A stretch of DNA of 64,000 bases, taken from the NCBI GenBank assembly GCA_951799405.1, contig OX637337.1, positions 17,048,347-17,112,346 of the forward strand. Direction: 5' to 3'. Shown here one piece after another: positions 1-10,334 of the stretch; position 1 is the stretch's first letter; the number at the start of each line of letters is the position of its first letter. Position numbers and translations under genes: made by a program. Below the pieces are notes generated by a model, which saw only the letters and a list, made by a program, of their open reading frames with translations, did not search any database and was not told the origin of the DNA. Source of the stretch: Agapetus fuscipes (lineage: Eukaryota > Arthropoda > Insecta > Trichoptera > Glossosomatidae).

Positions 1-733
1 TAATGTGGACCTCCGAGGAGGTATTTGAGTCGGGGGGTCACAAAGTTGGGTTCTTCACACCTTATTATGGTAAGAACGAAGCAATGGCGTGTTCTGCAGG
101 CATTTACTGAGCACCCCGAGGTATCCATGTTTCTAAGTAACTATTCAAACATGCTTATTCAGAGTCGGCTACTAAATAAATAATCGGTTGGTTTTACTAG
201 CCACTAATTACCAATAGGTACATTCAATTTTTAAAAAACTATGCAGTTTGGTTCTAATAAACCAAGTTAAATAAATTGAATATGGCCGCAAGCCCTCAAA
301 AATCTTTCTCGGGTTTTAAACAGCAAGACGCTAGCATTCTTCCATCATACACTCGTAATTTTATCGGTACAAAGAGTTGCCAGAATAATGGCCAAGCGAA
401 TCAAGACGATAATTTAGACTAGTGTGTTTGAAATACAAAAAATGCTGGTTCGATTCCTTTCGGGCCCCGTGATGATAACTTGGACCCTGGTTCATCAGAT
501 GCCATTGAGTAAAAATGAATGTAAAAAAAGAAAAAGTGAATTATTACTTGACAGTTTCATACCTGTTTCTGACACTAGGAAAAAACAGTTAGTTGGATTG
601 CATTCCTCTTCGGAAATTTCTTTTCATTAAAAAAAAAAACTACTTAATTGCAACAATGATAACTTGGTAAGCGTTCAGTGAACCTATCAAAACACTTGTA
701 TATTTCCTTGGCGACAGGAATAAGTCGGCTCCT
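1..733. other. Downstream T-box intron, mostly unique, with two degraded repeats
   Basis: No downstream T-box exon is visible. A stretch near 235-330 with the word TATGCAGTTTGGTTCTA resembles the one near 1607-1700. Another at 365-490 carries a B-box-like GGTTCGATTCC and matches 11515-11640, so it is probably the remains of a tRNA-derived SINE. Confidence 0.5.
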
Positions 734-1109
734 GAGCGTCTAACTAAACTGCGTAGCATTCTGTCATGGGATACACTCATCGATGTGAATAATAGGATTG
801 TGTGTGGTGCCTCACCTGTCAGCTCTTGAGCGTCTAACTAAACTGCGTAGCATTCTGTCATGGGATACACTCATCGATGTGAATAATAGGATTGTGTGTG
901 GTGCCTCACCTGTCCGCTCTTGAGCGTCTAACTAAACTGCGTAGCATTCTGTCATGGGATACACTCATCGATGTGAATAATAGGATTGTGTGTGGTGCCT
1001 CACCTGTCCGCTCTTGAGCGTCTAACTAAACTGCGTAGCATTCTGTCATGGGATACACTCATCGATGTGAATAATAGGATTGTGTGTGGTGCCTCACCTG
1101 TCCGCTCTT
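734..1109. repeat. Four tandem 94-bp repeats spanning the T-box exon/intron boundary
   Basis: Units start at 734, 828, 922 and 1016, each exactly 94 bp and nearly identical; unit 1 has CAG where the others have CCG. Each unit holds about 82 bp of intron plus the last 12 coding bases of the exon and the GTGAGG donor, read on the minus strand. The unit nearest the exon supplies the real junction. The other three place extra copies of the donor inside the intron. Confidence 0.97.
1092..1097 (-). other. Splice donor of the T-box exon, with three downstream copies
   Basis: On the minus strand the exon ends GGACAG and the intron begins GTGAGG. The same donor hexamer recurs at 94-bp spacing, at about 998-1003, 904-909 and 810-815. 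The two nearer copies keep the GGACAG exon end; the farthest has a base change (CTGACAG). Confidence 0.85.
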
Positions 1110-1371
1110 GTCCATCTCGTTGTTGGTGAGCTTGACCTTCTCGAAGGACACGACCTGCTTCCTCAGCTGGTCCCCGCTGAAGGGAGAGTCGGGGTGTGGG
1201 TAGAGACGCGCGGGCGCTGGAGGATCTGCCTTGCCGGCCACGAGCCATGAGGAACGATGGTAGGCGTATCGGTACCGCTTGCCATCCACGGGGACGATGT
1301 CCAGGAGGACGGCATACCGCCAGGCTGGCGCCACGCCGGTGAAGGACACGCGCAGCGTCGGGAACATCCGC
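1098..1371 (-). CDS. mid/H15: T-box domain exon (Tbx20 / H15-midline type), internal coding exon
   Basis: This internal exon has 91 full codons plus one split codon. It encodes the N-terminal half of a T-box, a sequence-specific DNA-binding domain of nuclear developmental transcription factors. Recognisable stretches in order are [10 protein letters not shown] (start), [37 protein letters not shown] and [13 protein letters not shown]. The pairing of [15 protein letters not shown] with [11 protein letters not shown] is typical of Tbx20 and its insect homologues H15 and midline rather than Tbx1, Tbx2, Tbx6 or Brachyury. The acceptor is a pyrimidine-rich run ending GTTGCAG at 1378-1372. The donor is CAG then GTGAGG, with the GT at 1097-1096. 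The first base completes an AGG codon, matching the usual GRRMFP. The frame is open throughout and the exon is far more GC-rich than its surroundings. Exons for the upstream part (ending ITKAGR in the family) and the second half (starting LNSMH) were not found. In flies H15 and midline act in heart, segment and nervous-system patterning; the role here is inferred. I cannot tell the two paralogues apart. Confidence 0.93.
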
Positions 1372-1599
1372 CTGCAACACAACACCACACCACACTGTAC
1401 ATACAACAGGCATTGGGCGACGTTCGTCAAGTGATGGAACTTGACAGATGAAAAATTTACTTAAGCACATTTAAAAACATCATTTCGTTACTGATTAATT
1501 CAACCAGAGTAACTTATATTATAAAAGATTAACCTTTTATAAAAAAAGTAAAACAAGAAGTTGATTGAAATAAATGACTAAGTACAAAAATATTTCATT

Positions 1600-1870
1600 T
1601 TTAACTGAGTATGCAGTTTGGTTCTATATGCCAATACAAATAAGTAACATAAATACGGTGCCAAGTCCCTAGAATTTTTACGCGTTAAAAACAGCGAGTT
1701 GAATTTTAGAAACAAAAAAGGCACAAAACACCACGCACGTTTAACTACAGTTTGTACCAAAACGTATCGCGGAGATGAGCTGCTTAAAAAATGTAGGTAG
1801 ATAAGTCTGTTGAATTTTGCACAAGAATCTTATAAATATTTCTAACCTTCTCATAAACACTTTCCCCTTT
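1600..1870 (-). repeat. Degraded family D repeat (body only)
   Basis: The body (GCGAGTTGAATTTTAGAAA, then TACCAAAACG, GAGATGA and ATATTTCTAAC) parallels 24440-24610. The tRNA-like head seen at 24660-24718 is missing here. Confidence 0.5.
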
Positions 1871-1874
1871 TTTT

Positions 1875-3030
1875 CAGTTTACCCCTACCGTAGGTACTCA
1901 GTGCCTGCCTTTAATCAGCTATTCAAATGAGAAGCTGCAACAAGAATGCCTGTCAACTATTTTTGTCTTAAAATTCTTGCTACCGTTTTGGAAACCGATA
2001 CAAAGCGCAGATAAAATCTCTCGATCAACTGAATTAATGTAATCTCACACACACAATAAATTAACTGACCGACAAATTGAAAATTTCGTTAATCAATTAA
2101 CGATCCGTTAACATTTATTTATTTATTTTTGTTACGCGACTCCGTGAGGTTTATTTATTTATATTAAGACGGCTGCGTACCCTAACATTCCGTTTTTTCA
2201 AAAAGGTAAATTCTTAAACATTATGGTCTCTCTACGAGTGACACTCATGAAATAAATTACGTTTTTTTTTTAACTATCCATTATTTATTAAATTAAATAA
2301 AAATGTCACCACAAAAATATTTAAAAAAAACCGATCAGGTTTTGGAGATGAGGTTTTTCTTTCGAATTAAAGAGTATTTTTTCTTTTACTACTAAAGCTT
2401 AATTAATTATAACAATTTCATAAAAATACTTCTTTCATACATAATTAATTGAAACATATTCACATTGTTAAAAAAACTATGCGATCCAAAAATAAATATA
2501 AAATCAATCTTTCAAAAGAAAAAACTCATCTCAACAATAGGTACCTACCTATAACTCATCAAAAAAGACAAAAAGTGTTAAAATTTAGCGGCGACATTTT
2601 TAAGCTTAAAGTATATTTCTTAACTTCATAATTTAAATAAATAATTAATAAACGTGCCTGATTTTTTCTTTAATATCTCTCCCTCACTAAGATCATACAG
2701 TTTAAGAAACATTTTTCTTAAAACACGGTAATTTTAGGGTATGTGTCCATCTTAAACGACTTCTGTGAGGTTTATTTATATTTATATTATATTTATACCA
2801 ACTTGAAGGTATCAGGTTCTCATTTGAGATCAAGATAATTTTGAACGTTTTGGAATGGTCGCATTCCAGGCGTACCACTGTGAGGTTAATATATGCCTCT
2901 TACGATGACGCAAGGCCCCTATGTGCGAAAAAAAACTTCCTCTTTTTCTTTTAATGCCTTTTGACCGTCTATCAAAACGTAACAAACCTTAGCATATACT
3001 GAAATCACTTTTTGTCTTCGAAAATATTTC
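1875..3030. other. AT-rich stretch with no recognised gene
   Basis: I see no coding pattern. The phrase GTGAGGTTTATTTAT occurs at about 2145 and 2766, hinting at an old repeat, but the match is too short to define. Confidence 0.4.
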
Positions 3031-3032
3031 AG

Positions 3033-3270
3033 TTATTTATTTTTACAGTTAAGGGTGTCAACCTTACGATAACCACTTCACTAAAAATGGGAGTTTCCTA
3101 GCTGCTCCTGGAGTGGCTGATTTTTATTTATTGTGAAGGCGGTATTTCGATTTTGCGTTTGAAATAAACACCGAAACGAGAATTCATGTCTGACACCCTT
3201 GGTAGGCTTCGAACCCTGGTCTTCTAGCATGGAAAGCAAGCATTCTACAAGTTGAACTATCTACTGAAGA
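3033..3270 (-). mobile_element. SINE A copy, old
   Basis: Reversed copy carrying TGACACCCTTGGTAGGCTTCGAACC (B-box side) and the AACCACTTCA body motif. It is heavily diverged and the tail side is truncated. Confidence 0.7.
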
Positions 3271-3683
3271 ATAGTTATAGGTAGAAATGAAAAAGGTTAA
3301 GGTAAAGTTCACCAAAAATTTCAACTTTTACTATAAATTAACTAAATTTTATCTCTTTTCTATATAAAAGTTTTTGTTTTTCCTTTTTCTGTGTAAATCG
3401 TAATTAAATTTTTAACTTTTACTTTTATCATACTTGTATACCCACGCACAGGCTATGCCTATGTGGGTTTCTCTTTTAAGTTTTTTTGAAAATGTGTACA
3501 ATTATCTGTAATTTTGAAGAGGAATATTAATAAATAAATAAAATAATAATAATAATAAAAGTGTCATACGGCAAACAAATAAATACCAAAGATTTTCGTT
3601 TGACAGTTCTTGTTGACGATTGCCTGGAAGTTGATTGTCACAGGATCTCACCAAGAGTGTAGTCTTAAATTACATTTAGTAGA

Positions 3684-4008
3684 AAAAATGAGCTCAGTTG
3701 GTAAAGTGCTTGCATTCCATGCCGTGAGCTCGGGTTCGAATCGCACCGAGGGTGTCAGAAATTATTTCCCGTTTCGGTGTTTATTTAAAACCCCAAAATA
3801 AATTACCGGCAAGGTTTACTCAGACTTCACAAGAAATGAGTACCAGCTCTCTCGGGAGCTGGGAAACCTCCACTTCAACTGAAGTGGTTGGCGTAAGGCC
3901 GGCCCCCTTACCTGTAAAAATAAATAGGTTCAACTCGCCACATGCGACCCCTTCGGGGATAACGCGGTAAGAAGTTACACTATATGTGTAGCTTAGTTGC
4001 ATTGCGTT
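3684..4008 (+). mobile_element. SINE A, nearly full length
   Basis: tRNA-derived head with A box GAGCTCAGTTGG and B box GGTTCGAATCGC. The body has ACCGGCAAGGTTTACTCAG, a CTCGGGAGCTGGGAAACC hairpin, CACTTCAACTGAAGTGGTTGG and CGACCCCTTCGGGGATAACG. The 3' end is CACTATATGTGTAGCTTAG followed by TTGCATTGCG. The tRNA part has no matching acceptor stem, so it is a retroposon head and not a tRNA gene. Confidence 0.88.
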
Positions 4009-4545
4009 ATAATCACCCACCACCTTTAAAAATGAAATACTTTTTAATTAATTATTTATCACCAAGAACCAAAAAAAAAATTAGCTACCAGGTACAAAAA
4101 AAACTTAACTTTTAAATTCAACCAAAGCGTTTGTACTAAAAATGTTATAAAACTAAAACGCACACTAGTTTTGCTGTTTTAGATGTTTTATTATCATTTG
4201 GTAAACGCTGCGTTTACACGTAAAATTTTGAGGTTGGGGTAACATTAATTTTTAGAACCAAATTTGGGTCTAATATCTTTCTTACACCTGCCCGAGAGCA
4301 CAAAAACGGAATAAATAAAATAAATATTTTCGAAAAAAAAATACATCTAATGTCTTTTTACATCATTCAAATTTTCAAATTTGAAGATCTACTATCTCTT
4401 TTTAAATGAACAAAAATGTACGAAAAAACGGATGTACGAGTACAGGGGACAGATTTACAAAAATGTGTATCTTACAATTTTTATTTGTCAGTTTGTAATT
4501 AAAAATTTAAATTGAAAAAAAATATGTGAGTGTTATATATTTTTT

Positions 4546-4660
4546 TGTAGATACACGTTCAGCATGTGTAAGCGCGAACTTAGACGTGTTTTCTCGTGGG
4601 CGCGCATTAAATATAAGCCTTAAATACCAAGATATCTTTGCAACTTAGATTATAGATAAC
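4546..4660 (+). mobile_element. Family B element, 3' half
   Basis: It begins at the AGCATGTGTAAGCGCGAACT block and ends GCAACTTAGATTATAGATAA, the family's tail. Confidence 0.7.
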
Positions 4661-4799
4661 TTGATTTTTCGGGAACAGGGAAACCAATACATTTCTCCAA
4701 TAAATGTTGACTCACTTAAAATTGTGAAAATAAATTTGTTCTAAAAGCTTTTTCATTATTTATGCCCGGCTTGTATTCCTTGTATTCCTTGCTTGCTTG

Positions 4800-5044
4800 T
4801 ATTCCTTGACTGATAGGTTGGTATGCGGCTGACCACCCATATCTACTGTAAAAAATGGTTCACTTTGCCAATGTCACCCCTGCTTCAGGGAAGGTCGGCA
4901 AGAGATGCAGGGCTTATGGGTTTTTTATATTGTAGGTCCACATGCGGCATGTGTAAGCGCGAAATTATGCATGTCTGCTTGTGGGAATGCATTTAATATG
5001 AATCTCAAATGATACATATCTTTGCAGCTTAGATTTAGATTTTC
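4800..5044 (+). mobile_element. Family B element, full length
   Basis: Order of blocks: CTTGACTGATAGGTTGGTAT, GGCTGACCACCCAT, AATGGTTCACTTTGCCAATG, CACCCCTG..CAGGGAAGGTCGG, CCACATGCGGCATGTG, TGTCTGCTTGTGGGAATGCA, and GCAGCTTAGATTTAGAT. It is nearly identical to 51788-52043, so this subtype was active fairly recently. Just upstream (4768-4806) is a short TTGTATTCC microduplication. Confidence 0.85.
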
Positions 5045-5081
5045 AACGTTAGCTTATAATAAATAATATAAGGATGATTTA

Positions 5082-5219
5082 ATATTTTTAAGTGTTGATC
5101 TGTTAACACAGTGAAAGTCCATTTTTATAAATATTTAAAAATATAAATGATATTCGAGCATAAACAAATAAAATAAAGTGAATTAAAACAATGTTTTACC
5201 ATTTATATTTTTAAATATT
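5082..5219. mobile_element. Small AT-rich insertion with 15-bp target duplication
   Basis: Flanked by exact copies of TATAAGGATGATTTA (5067-5081 and 5220-5234); the right copy overlaps the end of the SINE C unit that follows. The phrase AGTGTTGATCTGTTAACACA recurs at about 56028-56047, so the insert belongs to a dispersed family. Confidence 0.6.
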
Positions 5220-5221
5220 TA

Positions 5222-5490
5222 TAAGGATGATTTATTTGGTGAGCGCTGTTTCTGCATCAATCCCACCTCAAGAGCCTTCTGCAAGCTTGTTCGTCGCTAT
5301 AGAAAGCGCCGATTCTCAAGCAAGACCCAGTTTCTGTAAGGCTATATGGACCTTTGGTGACCGATCTTTGGTATAAAGGTACCTATATGAATTTTTCAAC
5401 CAGCGAACAGCATATATTTGAAAATATAAATTGTACATTTTTGTGCTACGCTAGGATTCGAACCCACGACCTTCCATTAGAATACATAAT
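5222..5490 (-). mobile_element. SINE C copy, reversed
   Basis: Reads from the 3' end (AGGATGATTTATTTGGTGAGC) through CAAGCAAGACCCAG, GGTGACCGATCTTTGG and CCAGCGAACAGCATA to a reversed B box GGATTCGAACCCACGACC. The A-box end of the head is lost. Confidence 0.82.
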
Positions 5491-5914
5491 ACTATTAGTT
5501 GAAACCCAAAAAACTAAAATTAAAAAAAAAACTTTAAAAAACACCTGTTCATGAGATGATGATTCTCGAAATGGGGGAAGAAAGAAAAAATTGAGGCGTC
5601 AACCTTCGGATGTGGGTGATCCATCACTTTCCTGACACGAGATGTGGGAGTACGTAGCAAATCAAACAGCGATGATCTATGGCGGGTTAAGGGGCAGCCT
5701 AATAGCGGGATAGGGGGCGAAAATTATATAATATCACCACATATTTCCTTCAAGGGATGGAGCTCTTTAGTTTATGATTGGGTGCAATTTTTACAGCTGG
5801 CATGAAAAATATTCTGATTCTGGATGGGATGAAAGAAGTCATTTTTACCAATAACGGAACCACAATAAATCTTGATGAACCCTTGTGACCGATTTTTTTT
5901 TTACACTTGATTTG

Positions 5915-6035
5915 AATTATAGGTTGAAATGAGGCCAATCTTCCATACAGCAAACATTGATTCATTACTGCCAATATCTCTCCTGTTTCAGGGAAGATCA
6001 AACATACATCGATATAATAGATTATAGATGCAAAG
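5915..6035 (+). mobile_element. Family B element, decayed and internally deleted
   Basis: TTATAGGTTGAAATGAGGC and CTCCTGTTTCAGGGAAG are kept. It then jumps to a tail TAGATTATAGATG. Confidence 0.45.
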
Positions 6036-6169
6036 ATCGAAAAAATCGAACGGTTGATCTGCAATGTTGGCAGCTAAGGCTTTTTCATTTGTATTTCTTG
6101 GATTTTTTCATCTATTCTTTATTTATCCCAATTTAATTAATATTGTTATATGTATTTGCTCTTCGGCTT

Positions 6170-6415
6170 TAAAGTTGGATTTAAGATTGACCATTCTACT
6201 GTAAAATTGGTTCACTTTGCTAATGTCATCCCTGTTTTCAGAGAAGATTAGCAAGTTGCAGGGCTGACATTCATTTGACATGTGGATTTTTATTTTGTAA
6301 GAGCACATATTGCATGTGTAAGCGCCAAATTACATGTGTCTGCTTATGGGCACGCATTTAATGGGATTTTTAATTATTAAGAAAGACATATTTGCAAATT
6401 AAATTATATATTATA
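6170..6415 (+). mobile_element. Family B element, diverged
   Basis: Keeps TTGGTTCACTTTGCTAATG, GCATGTGTAAGCGCCAAATT and TGTCTGCTTATGGGCACGCA, with a degraded tail. Confidence 0.7.
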
Positions 6416-6799
6416 GATTGATAGGATTTTAAATGGCTTTATATTCTTATAACCAAAATTTAATTAAACAGATTTTGCAAATGTTAGGCATTCAAAAAAG
6501 AGAATCAGGTGCTTCTATAGTTTACGATCTAATATCATTCACTAATTAACATATTTTTAACGCATTCTGATTTTAACAACTACTTTATTGATGGCATCGT
6601 TACGCCACTGTTATATAAAGTGACCAGAAAACATTCTGTGACCATAAAAAGCATAAATTACAAACGTAGCCATAAAAAAACAACACATCTTTAATCAGAT
6701 TATAAAGAAAAAAACAGGTTTTTCCTATCATTTATGCGGCAGACATTCACTCGAGACTGTCATTCTTACATGCGCGTATAGTAGTGTTCTATTAAATAT

Positions 6800-7045
6800 T
6801 TCTATAATCTAAATTGCAAAGATATTTAATCATTTGAAATTCATTGTATCATTGAAAACAAACTCGTGAAAAATCGTGCTAGCACACACTGCATGTGTAC
6901 TCACAAAATGACAACATCCTCCATTGAATATAAACCATGCAACTATTTACATGCGACTTTTCCTTAAATAGGGGTAAACCAGGTAGAGACCTGAATCCAT
7001 TTGATTGTATTGGTGGTCAGCCTCATACAATATGTCTATGATCTT
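6800..7045 (-). mobile_element. Family B element, diverged
   Basis: Starts with the reversed tail CTATAATCTAAATTGCAAAG and ends GGTGGTCAGCCTCATACAA. A further reversed copy follows at 7062. Confidence 0.65.
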
Positions 7046-7061
7046 TAACTCACGATGCAAA

Positions 7062-7245
7062 TAAATATTTCAATTCATATTCAATGCATGCCCACAAGCA
7101 GACGCGTGTATGTTTGTGCTAACACTATGCTGTTGCATAATATGTATTTTACAAAATATAAACCCGAATCTCAAATGAACATACATCCTGGGAAACCTTT
7201 TTTTTAAAAAGGGGTGACCATGATAATTTGTTAACTCTTGTATTA
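7062..7245 (-). mobile_element. Family B element, partial
   Basis: Carries TTCATATTCAATGCATGCCC, ACAAGCAGACGCGTGT and AAAAGGGGTGACCATG. Confidence 0.65.
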
Positions 7246-7311
7246 TTTTTTTAAAAGAAGACGACAAAATAATTATTCTGAAATGTACTTATTTGAATAT
7301 ACACTTTTAAA

Positions 7312-7483
7312 GGACGACTGAAGCTAGAACGCATCGGGCTCGAGCCGAGCTTTGGTTTTAGCTAAATAAAAATACAAAACTGAATTAAAATAAGATATAC
7401 GTAACAAATAACATGGAATATTAGTTGACCGTGATACGGCCGAGGCTCGGTTCGGACCCGACAGGGTCTAGCGTGAGTCATCC
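7312..7483. mobile_element. MITE with 40-bp terminal inverted repeats
   Basis: The left arm (7312-7351, starting GGACGACTGAAGCTAGA) is the imperfect reverse complement of the right arm (7444-7483; its complement starts GGATGACTCACGCTAGA). TAAA flanks both sides (7308-7311 and 7484-7487), a likely target duplication. There is no coding capacity. GACTCACGCTAGA-type ends are, from memory, widespread in lepidopteran genomes. Confidence 0.75.
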
Positions 7484-7815
7484 TAAACGTGTCTGTTCAA
7501 GTCATGATGTTATTATACACGCAGAAATGACACACATAAGTGATGATTTGTAGCAGAGATGAATGCACAGGTCTACGATTGTTGGATAATGTATAAGAAT
7601 GAATGAAAAATTGGGTTTGGTCATAATTTTGGTTTTAAATTGTTTTATGGTCGCACTAAAGGCTGGCACTTTAAGTGGTCTAATTAATATTAGTGAGACG
7701 AGTAGTAAAGAGCCACTAACGAGGAAAAAACGACGTTAGTAACTCGTAACTAAATTACGTTTTATTGTCTATGCATCAACATGCCTGCGACAATCACACA
7801 CATTACCAAATCAAC

Positions 7816-8092
7816 AGCAACTAAGCTGCACATATAATGCTACTTTTGTACCACGTTGTCCTTGAACAGTTCGCATATGACATGTGGGACCTATTTATTT
7901 TCACAAGAAAGGGGACCTGCTTTACTTCAGTTGAATAGGAGGTCTCGAAGCTCCCAAAGGGGGTTGGTTCTCATTTCTTGTGAAGGCTTAGTAAACGTTA
8001 TCGTATTTTTTTATTTAGGGTTTGAAATAAACACCAAAACAGAAAATCATGTATGACAGCTTTTGTGGGAATTAAACCCTAGCTCATACCAT
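7816..8092 (-). mobile_element. SINE A copy, reversed
   Basis: From the reversed 3' end GCAACTAAGCTGCACATATA through TCATTTCTTGTGAAGGC and GGGTTTGAAATAAACACC to the degraded head TTAAACCCTAGCTCA. Confidence 0.78.
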
Positions 8093-8157
8093 AACAAAAT
8101 AATTGCGTGCCTTTTCCCTAACCCAGCCGTGTGGCTAAGTTGGCTAACACAAAACCA

Positions 8158-8240
8158 CGCAGGTCGCAGAGGGCTCTTAGAGGGCTCTTGAGGTGTGAAT
8201 CACACAAAAACAGCGCTCAACACATACATCATCCTAATAT
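8158..8240 (+). mobile_element. SINE C, 3' end only
   Basis: GGGCTCTTGAGGTGTGAATC, ACACAAAAACAGCGCTCA, then ATCATCCTAATATT, the family's 3' end. Confidence 0.65.
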
Positions 8241-8439
8241 TATAATTACGTACCTAACAGCCTGGATACAAAGAATCACGAGCACATCACCAACACCCAC
8301 ATCTCTGCAGCACTCAAACAAGTGTCATGGACCTCTCGATTCTCTGAATGCTAGGTAGTCTCCCGCTCACGATTCCTTAAAAAACCTATGTATATGTGCA
8401 GATAAGTTGCGTTAGCGTTTTTATACATCCTAAGTCTAC

Positions 8440-8655
8440 GTTTTTTCTTTAGTAGACAAGTTGTCTGTTGTTTTGTCGAGTGCCCAACGCAAGGGTCCTC
8501 TGCTATCTGAGATGGCATCTAAAGCTGCCCTCACATGCGTTGTAAAGCGTAAGCAGGATCGCTTAATCGGTGCCTTAATAGCCTGTTGGATCCATGGATA
8601 CAACATGCCGACATTGCAACTCAACCTAAAGGAGAGCATTGACTTTTTAATATAA
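8440..8655. other. Unrecognised 200-bp patch open in two frames
   Basis: Both strands are open (plus 8461-8655, minus 8436-8639) and the patch is less AT-rich than its flanks. I recognise no domain on either strand. It may be a fragment of an unidentified transposon; a host gene is unlikely because no splice sites or start context are evident. Confidence 0.25.
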
Positions 8656-8691
8656 TTTTTATTTTACAAAAAAATATTTCCTAAAATACAA

Positions 8692-9080
8692 CAACCTCAG
8701 ACAGCGAAATCACTGCCTTTGAAATGTGGATGTAGGTACCGTGAGATGCTTAAAAAAATCCTGGATGGATCTAATCACAAATGCCGAGGTTCTTTTCCGT
8801 ATGAATACCACAGCCGAACTCCTGATGTCCGTCAAAAGAGAAAAGCTGTTTTATTTTGGCCACATAATGAGAAATGAGAAACATTCGCTCTTGCGTCTCA
8901 TCATACAGAAGAATTGAGGGAAGACGAGCTCCATGTTGAAGAAGAACATCTTGGTGAAATAACCTGATATAATGGTTTGGCAGAAGCACAAGATCCCTCT
9001 TTCCTGAAGCACGATCGAAGACGCAAATTACTATGCTGATCGCCAATCTTCACTGATGAGGCACAGGAAGAAGAAGAAGG
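8692..9080 (+). mobile_element. LINE remnant, lineage 1 (reverse transcriptase C-terminus, GAA tail)
   Basis: Translates in pieces to ITAFEMWM, ITNAEVLFRMNTTAELL and KLFYFGHIMRNEKHSLL, then a shifted frame. The FEMW .. NAEVLxRMNT .. GHIMRNEKxxLL order is the region after the reverse transcriptase domain in a widespread insect LINE lineage. The 3' end is CACTGATGAGGCACAGG followed by a (GAA)n tail. It is 5'-truncated and broken by stops and shifts. It matches 30735-31240 and 38870-39150. Confidence 0.8.
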
Positions 9081-9189
9081 AAATACATGTTTGCTGCTCA
9101 AACTACCTTTATATCAAAACTTAACAAGTTTCGAAACGTACAAATATTTTTTAAGGGTGGTATTCAAGTTTCTTGCCTTTGCCGATATG

Positions 9190-9438
9190 GTCCGGTCAAT
9201 AGCTCAGTTGGTGAAATGCTTGCATTCCATGCCAAGAGCTTGGGTTCCATTCCACCAACGGAGTCAGAAAGGATCGCCTTGATTCGGTGTTTATTTCAAT
9301 CCAAAAAAGAAATACCGGCAAGGTCAACTGAAGTGGTTAGCGTAATGGTACCCGTACATGTAAAAATAAATGGGTTTCACACGCCACAGGAGACTCCTTA
9401 AAGGTTTTGCTTTATGTGCAGCTTAGTTACGTAGCATT
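9190..9438 (+). mobile_element. SINE A, internally deleted
   Basis: Head TCCGGTCAATAGCTCAGTTG and B box GGTTCCATTCC, then a short body that skips the CTCGGGAGCTGGG hairpin and ends GCAGCTTAGTTACGTAGC. Confidence 0.78.
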
Positions 9439-10334
9439 TAGAACCAAACTGAATAATTATTTTTAAATTGAATATTTTAATACTATATTGAAATAAAGTA
9501 TTGAATTATGCAATAAGCATTTCTAGAAAAATTCTAGGTTTTATTTTAAATATATGAAGACATTACGACAACAAATACGTTGTAAATTTATGTTTAAAAA
9601 AATAATTATTACAGGAAATTTCTTGCATCCTTTGCAAGGCAGAGTCTCAACATCTAAACCATAGCATTTTGAGTTTTTTTTGTTACACTCGGATGGCTTC
9701 GAACCACCACTTTTTATGGCCACCATATATCCAGAGGCCGATGTAGGTGCCATAAAACAAAACGTTTAAGCCCACTCAAAGCGTTAAACAAAAAAATATA
9801 TGTAAACTAAGACAACGTCTCTACGGACGTTTAAGTTTCCATACATGTTTTGTAATGGATGAGCTTTAATACATTTGTTTATACTTGGGACACATTAGGG
9901 TGCCATAAAATGGTGAAAAAAACGTACAAATTGATCAATTATAAATTAATCGATCTATCGGTGGACTAGTGACGGAGCTGAGAGTTTTACAAGTCGAGAT
10001 GTGTTGTAAAATAATTTTGTTACAGCGATAATTGATTGGTCATCCATTTTACGTGTGAATTGAGATTAAAACATACAACTTCTACTCCTTTTTCTTCCTC
10101 TCTGTAAGTGTTAGGTTTCTCCGATGTTGAATATCATTACTTCCTGTAATATACATATTACAAAGCGTTTTCTTAAATGCATATTACATAGCCTACTACT
10201 CACATATTCCCCTGAAACCTGACAAAACACTCTCAACGCTGTATTTACGGCCCAATAAATGACGTGAAGCATGTTGCGAAGAAGATACGACTCTGAGCTA
10301 TGCGACACGTAGGTACCAACACGATGATATAGTC

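Noticed and set aside
734..1109. CRISPR array or satellite DNA
   Set aside because: The 94-bp units are directly adjacent with no spacers, number only four, and coincide with an exon boundary.
3752..3970. Small proteins repeated at several sites (also 38628-38843 and 50438-50653)
   Set aside because: They are the same frame of the SINE A body in different copies.
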